From: CAIWHR01 sp963713275
GTDB lineage: Bacteria > Pseudomonadota > Gammaproteobacteria > Burkholderiales > Casimicrobiaceae
NCBI GenBank assembly: GCA_963713275.1
Contig: CAVQLG010000007.1
Span: 248,001-312,000 of the forward strand
DNA: 64,000 bases
Direction of reading: 5' to 3'
A model generated the notes under the pieces. The model had not been told where the DNA came from. It saw nothing but the letters and a program-made list of their open reading frames with translations, and made no database searches. How positions within the stretch are numbered: position 1 is the first letter of the stretch; each line of letters opens with the position of its first letter. Position numbers and translations under genes: made by a program. Of this stretch, positions 60,907 to 64,000 are shown piece after piece.

Positions 60907-61371
60907 GTGAGCGACTACCGGCACTCGCAGTTCGGCTCGGTGATCGCCGCCGGGACCGTGCTGGGCGCGCTGATGGCGCTCGGCGTCACGCTGTCGCTGT
61001 CGAAACAGACGCTGCAGCAGGCGTGGTGGCTGGTCGTCGCCATGTTCGCGGTCCTGGGTGCGGCCTGGGCGCTGTTCGCGACGCTGTGTGTCGAGGTCGA
61101 CGCCCGAGAGGTGCGCGTGCGCTTCGGCGTCGGGCTCATTCGCAAGACGGTCCCGATCGCCGACATCGTCCGTGCCGACATCGTGCGCACGCGCATCTGG
61201 TGGGGCTGGGGTCTGCACTGGACGCCGGCCGGTTGGCTATACAATGTCGCCGGACGCGACGCCGTGCGCCTGGAACTGCGGCGCGAGCGCGCGATCATGA
61301 TCGGCAGCGACGAGGCCGACCGGCTCAAGGCGGCGATCGACGCGCGAGTCGCCGGGCACTCCGGGCGCTGA
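60907..61371 (+). CDS. Hypothetical membrane protein with PH-like domain
   Basis: 154 aa from GTG 60907. Two membrane helices (SVIAAGTVLGALMALGVTL; WWLVVAMFAVLGAAWALFA), then a small beta domain (VEVDAREVRVRFGVGLIRKTVPIADIVRADIVRTRI) like bacterial PH domains. Function unknown. It lies 6 bp after hisE and 13 bp before the HIT gene, so it is carried in the operon. Confidence 0.75.
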   Translation: MSDYRHSQFGSVIAAGTVLGALMALGVTLSLSKQTLQQAWWLVVAMFAVLGAAWALFATLCVEVDAREVRVRFGVGLIRKTVPIADIVRADIVRTRIWWGWGLHWTPAGWLYNVAGRDAVRLELRRERAIMIGSDEADRLKAAIDARVAGHSGR

Positions 61372-61384
61372 AGGAGCGGGTGGC

Positions 61385-61735
61385 ATGCAGGACTGCGTCT
61401 TCTGCAGGATCGTGCGGGGCGAGTTGCCCGCGAACAAAGCCTATGAGGACGAAGACGTGCTCGTCTTCCACGACATCGCGCCGCTGGCAACGCTGCACCT
61501 GCTGCTGATCCCGAAGCGGCATATCGCCACGCTGGCCGATGCCGGGGACGCCGACGCCCCCGTTCTCGGCCGGATGCTGGCGCTGACCGGTGCCCTCGCG
61601 CGGGACCACGGCTCGCCGGACGGCTATCGGATCATCGTCAACACCGGCCGCATCGGCCGCCAGGACGTGCAGCACGTCCACCTCCACCTCATCGGTGGGC
61701 CCACGCCGCTGGGGCCGATGCTGCCCCGGCGCTGA
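61385..61735 (+). CDS. HIT-family nucleotide hydrolase (HinT-like)
   Basis: 116 aa. The histidine triad HVHLHLIGG (about residues 98-106) and the start CVFCRIVRGELPANKAYED define the HinT branch, purine-nucleoside phosphoramidases. It is commonly found between hisE and tatA in this group. Confidence 0.95.
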   Translation: MQDCVFCRIVRGELPANKAYEDEDVLVFHDIAPLATLHLLLIPKRHIATLADAGDADAPVLGRMLALTGALARDHGSPDGYRIIVNTGRIGRQDVQHVHLHLIGGPTPLGPMLPRR

Positions 61736-61766
61736 ACGTACGCTTGCATGGCACAAGGAGTCTGAC

Positions 61767-62015
61767 ATGGGTTCACTGAGCATCTGGCACTGGCTGATCG
61801 TGTTGCTCGTCGTCGTGCTGATCTTCGGCACCAAGAAGCTGCGCAACATCGGGCAGGACCTGGGCGGCGCGGTCAAGGGCTTCAAGGAAGGCATGGGCTC
61901 CGCCAGCGCCGAGGCCGACGCGGCGAAGCAGGCCGCCGCCGACGGCGGCGCGCAGCAGATCGCCGGCAAGACGATCGAAGGCGAGGCCAAGCAGGAGACC
62001 TCAGCCAAGTCCTGA
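61767..62015 (+). CDS. tatA: Twin-arginine translocase subunit TatA
   Basis: 82 aa. One N-terminal helix (LSIWHWLIVLLVVVLIF), the FGTKKLRNIGQDLGGAVKGF hinge and amphipathic helix, and an acidic Ala/Gln tail. It forms the pore of the Tat system. ATG 61767 follows CAAGGAG. Confidence 0.96.
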   Translation: MGSLSIWHWLIVLLVVVLIFGTKKLRNIGQDLGGAVKGFKEGMGSASAEADAAKQAAADGGAQQIAGKTIEGEAKQETSAKS

Positions 62016-62124
62016 GGGGCGCCGGCCGGCTGGCGATTGCCTGCGCGAAGTCGGCGCCGATCGGTCGGACTCACCCCTGGCCGCGGGGCTCGGGGGACGC
62101 CACTCCAACTCATCGTCTGCTGCA

Positions 62125-62583
62125 ATGTTCGACATCGGATTCAGCGAGTTCGTCGTCATCGGCGTCGTGGCGCTGATCGTCATCGGCCCCGAGCGGTTGC
62201 CAAAAGCGGCGCGCACGCTGGGGCACCTGTTCGGTCGGCTGCAGCGCTATGTCAGCGACGTGAAGGCCGACATCAGCCGCGAGATGGAGCTCGAGGAGTT
62301 ACGCAAGCTGAAGACGCAGGTGCAGTCGGCGGCGCGCGACATCGAATCCTCGGTCAGCGCGGCCGCCCGCGACCTCGAGACCGGCGTGCGCCGCGTCGAG
62401 CAGGATCTCAACCCGGCTGCCGTCGACGCCATGCCGTCGCCGGTCGCGAGCGCGGCACCGGCGGACACCCCGCCGTCACCGGACACTGCCGCGTCCGCGG
62501 CCCGGGGGGCGACGCCGGCTGGCGCCGGCGCGCCGGTCGAACCGCCGCGGCAGGCGTCGCTGCCCGGGTTCGATCGCGGCTGA
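62125..62583 (+). CDS. tatB: Twin-arginine translocase subunit TatB
   Basis: 152 aa. Starts MFDIGFSEFVVIGVVALIVIGPERLPKAARTLGHL, the diagnostic TatB helix with its Glu and GPERLP turn. A coiled amphipathic region and a Pro/Ala-rich tail follow. Receptor subunit with TatC. Confidence 0.96.
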   Translation: MFDIGFSEFVVIGVVALIVIGPERLPKAARTLGHLFGRLQRYVSDVKADISREMELEELRKLKTQVQSAARDIESSVSAAARDLETGVRRVEQDLNPAAVDAMPSPVASAAPADTPPSPDTAASAARGATPAGAGAPVEPPRQASLPGFDRG

Positions 62584-62605
62584 TCCGCCCCTCCCCGCGC
62601 CTGCG

Positions 62606-63358
62606 ATGAGCACATCCCCGCCGCCGCCGGAGGGCACCGCGCAGGAGACCTTCGTCTCGCACCTGATCGAATTGCGCGATCGTCTGCTGCGCTCGATCAT
62701 CGCCGTCGTCGTGGTCCTGGTATGCCTGTTCCCCTTCGCCAAGGACATCTACGCGCTGCTCGCGGCGCCTCTGGTCAAGGTGTTGCCGGCGGGTGCGACG
62801 ATGATCGCCACCGACGTCACCGGCACGTTCCTCGTGCCGCTCAAGGTGACCCTGATGGCTGCGTTCTTGCTCGCCCTGCCGTACGTGCTGTGGCAGATGT
62901 GGGCGTTCGTCGCCCCGGGGCTCTACCAGCACGAGAAGAAGCTCGCCGTACCGGTGATCCTGTCCAGCTTCGTGTTCTTCCTGATCGGGATGGCGTTCGC
63001 GTATTTCGTCGTGTTTCCGGTGGCGTTCGGCTTCTTCGCCGGCTACGCCCCGGTCGGCGTGCAGATGATGACCGACATCGACAAGTACCTGTCGTTCGTG
63101 CTGACGATGTTCATCGCGTTCGGCGTGACCTTCGAGACGCCCATCGTCGTCATCGTGCTCGTGCGCATGGGCGTGGTCACGCTGCAGCAGCTCAAGTCGA
63201 TTCGCTCGTACGTGATCGTCGGCGCGTTCGTCGTCGGCGCGATCTTCACCCCGCCCGACGTGATCTCGCAGCTGCTGCTCGCGGTGCCGTTGTGCCTGCT
63301 CTACGAGCTCGGCATCCTGCTCGCGCGCTTCGCCGTGCCGGTGGGGTCAGAGCCGTAA
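62606..63358 (+). CDS. tatC: Twin-arginine translocase subunit TatC
   Basis: 250 aa with six membrane helices. FVSHLIELRDRLLRSI is the TatC start signature and FETPIVVIVLVRMGVVT holds the conserved F-E. The last residues (VGSEP) and the TAA stop come from the REP-like palindrome that begins at 63342, so the usual charged C-terminal tail is missing. Confidence 0.96.
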   Translation: MSTSPPPPEGTAQETFVSHLIELRDRLLRSIIAVVVVLVCLFPFAKDIYALLAAPLVKVLPAGATMIATDVTGTFLVPLKVTLMAAFLLALPYVLWQMWAFVAPGLYQHEKKLAVPVILSSFVFFLIGMAFAYFVVFPVAFGFFAGYAPVGVQMMTDIDKYLSFVLTMFIAFGVTFETPIVVIVLVRMGVVTLQQLKSIRSYVIVGAFVVGAIFTPPDVISQLLLAVPLCLLYELGILLARFAVPVGSEP

Positions 63359-63420
63359 TACGAGAGCACGTATCTGTGCGTATTGATCCAGCAAGCCCTC
63401 GTATTACGGCGCTGACCCCA
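63342..63420. repeat. REP-like palindrome, copy 2
   Basis: Inverted arms of 23 bp (63342-63364 and 63398-63420, one mismatch) with the same TGGGGTCAGAGCCGTAATAC core as copy 1 and a 33-nt spacer. It sits over the 3' end of tatC in a convergent gap and provides the tatC stop. Confidence 0.85.
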
Positions 63421-63439
63421 AAGGAACAAAGCCAACGCT

Positions 63440-64000
63440 TCACGCCTTCGGCCGCCGGCCAACGGTCACCTCGACCTCGATCGCCTTGCGGTCGCGCCAG
63501 AGCTTGACCTTCGCGGGTGCTCCCGGCGGGAGATTGGCGATCCGGGTCAGCAGCACCGCGGTGTCGCGGGTGGGCTTGCCGTCGATCTCCAGCACGACGT
63601 CGCGCGGCAGGATGCCGGCGCGATCGGCCGGGCCGTTGCGGACGATGCCGCGGATCAGCACGCCGCCGCCGTTCTCGACGGCGAGCGCCTGGGCGAACTC
63701 CTGCGACAGGTCCTGCGGCTCGATCCCGAGCCAGCCGCGTGTCACCTCGCCGTCGCGGATGATCTGCTCCAGCACCGTGCGCGCGAGAGACACCGGAATG
63801 GCGAAGCCGATCCCCTGCGAGCCGCCCGACTGCGAATAGATCGTGCTGTTGATGCCGATGAGGTTGCCGGCGACGTCGACCAACGCTCCCCCGGAGTTGC
63901 CGGGATTGATCGCCGCGTCGGTCTGAATGAAGTCCTCGAACCGGTTGATGCCGAGGTGGTTGCGGCCGGTCGCGCTGACGATGCCCATCGTGACCGTGTT
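63440..64000 (-). CDS. DegP/DegQ-type periplasmic serine protease, C-terminal part
   Basis: The frame is open to the right edge, so the N-terminus (signal or anchor and the catalytic His and Asp) lies outside. Visible: NTVTMGIVSATGRN, FIQTDAAINPGNSGGALVD with the nucleophile Ser of GNSGG, GIGFAIPVSLA and a single C-terminal PDZ domain (GVLIRGIVRNGPADRAGI). One PDZ domain suggests a DegS/AlgW-like sigma-E regulator rather than DegP. It is convergent with tatC. Confidence 0.92.
   Translation of the reverse strand, partial: NTVTMGIVSATGRNHLGINRFEDFIQTDAAINPGNSGGALVDVAGNLIGINSTIYSQSGGSQGIGFAIPVSLARTVLEQIIRDGEVTRGWLGIEPQDLSQEFAQALAVENGGGVLIRGIVRNGPADRAGILPRDVVLEIDGKPTRDTAVLLTRIANLPPGAPAKVKLWRDRKAIEVEVTVGRRPKA

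Overview
The window looks like chromosome of a high-GC betaproteobacterium. The evidence is base composition, codon use and several gene neighbourhoods typical of that class: rpoN-hpf-ptsN-hprK with the lpt/kds genes, mla-bolA-murA-his-tat in one direction, ruvC-ruvA-ruvB-ybgC-tolQRA, and a short-form HisG that needs HisZ. Nearly all of it is housekeeping sequence. The exception is an accessory block at about 23.0-34.1 kb. No rRNA, tRNA or CRISPR array was seen; the only RNA gene is rnpB.

Layout. 1-6.9 kb: the end of a FAD oxidoreductase, RNase P RNA, pyrC, dksA, sodB, a STAS protein, hslV (without hslU) and a UbiH-like monooxygenase. 6.9-14.0 kb: dsbC, an SPFH/zinc-ribbon gene pair, an acetyltransferase, ferredoxin-NADP reductase, an FKBP isomerase and a 564-residue protein with a PilZ-like motif. 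14.1-23.0 kb, minus strand: rapZ, ubiX, a Lon-substrate-binding-domain protein, yebC, ybjQ-like, ruvC, a HAD phosphatase, ruvA, ruvB, ybgC, tolQ, tolR, tolA. 23.0-34.1 kb, plus strand: a small membrane protein and a roughly 10-kb RTX/lipase-like gene broken by several frameshifts. This block separates hprK from rapZ, which are normally neighbours. 34.1-41.4 kb, minus strand: kdsD-kdsC-lptC-lptA-lptB-rpoN-hpf-ptsN-hprK (KDO synthesis, LPS export, sigma-54 and nitrogen PTS). 41.6-63.4 kb, plus strand: a Kef-type antiporter, then about 20 kb of co-directional genes: mlaFEDACB (outer-membrane lipid asymmetry), an ABC-2 exporter, bolA, murA, queF, guanine deaminase, the histidine genes hisGDCBHAFIE, a PH-like membrane protein, a HIT protein and tatABC. 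A DegP-type protease on the minus strand runs off the right edge.

Most interesting observations. (1) A repeat unit of about 116 bp lies between translationally coupled genes. Three tandem copies separate an ABC ATPase from its permease, and a shorter diverged copy separates hisG from hisD. Each tandem unit is a roughly 39-codon mini-ORF that begins and ends in an ATGA stop/start overlap (copy 1 has since lost one base) and carries a ribosome-binding site for the next start. (2) The giant RTX gene has decayed, with an indel-rich 5' end and three +1 frameshifts, inside an otherwise intact region. (3) Two copies of a REP-like palindrome (core TGGGGTCAGAGCCGTAATAC) are present; one supplies the tatC stop codon. 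(4) Inverted heptad repeats run into the start codon of hisH.
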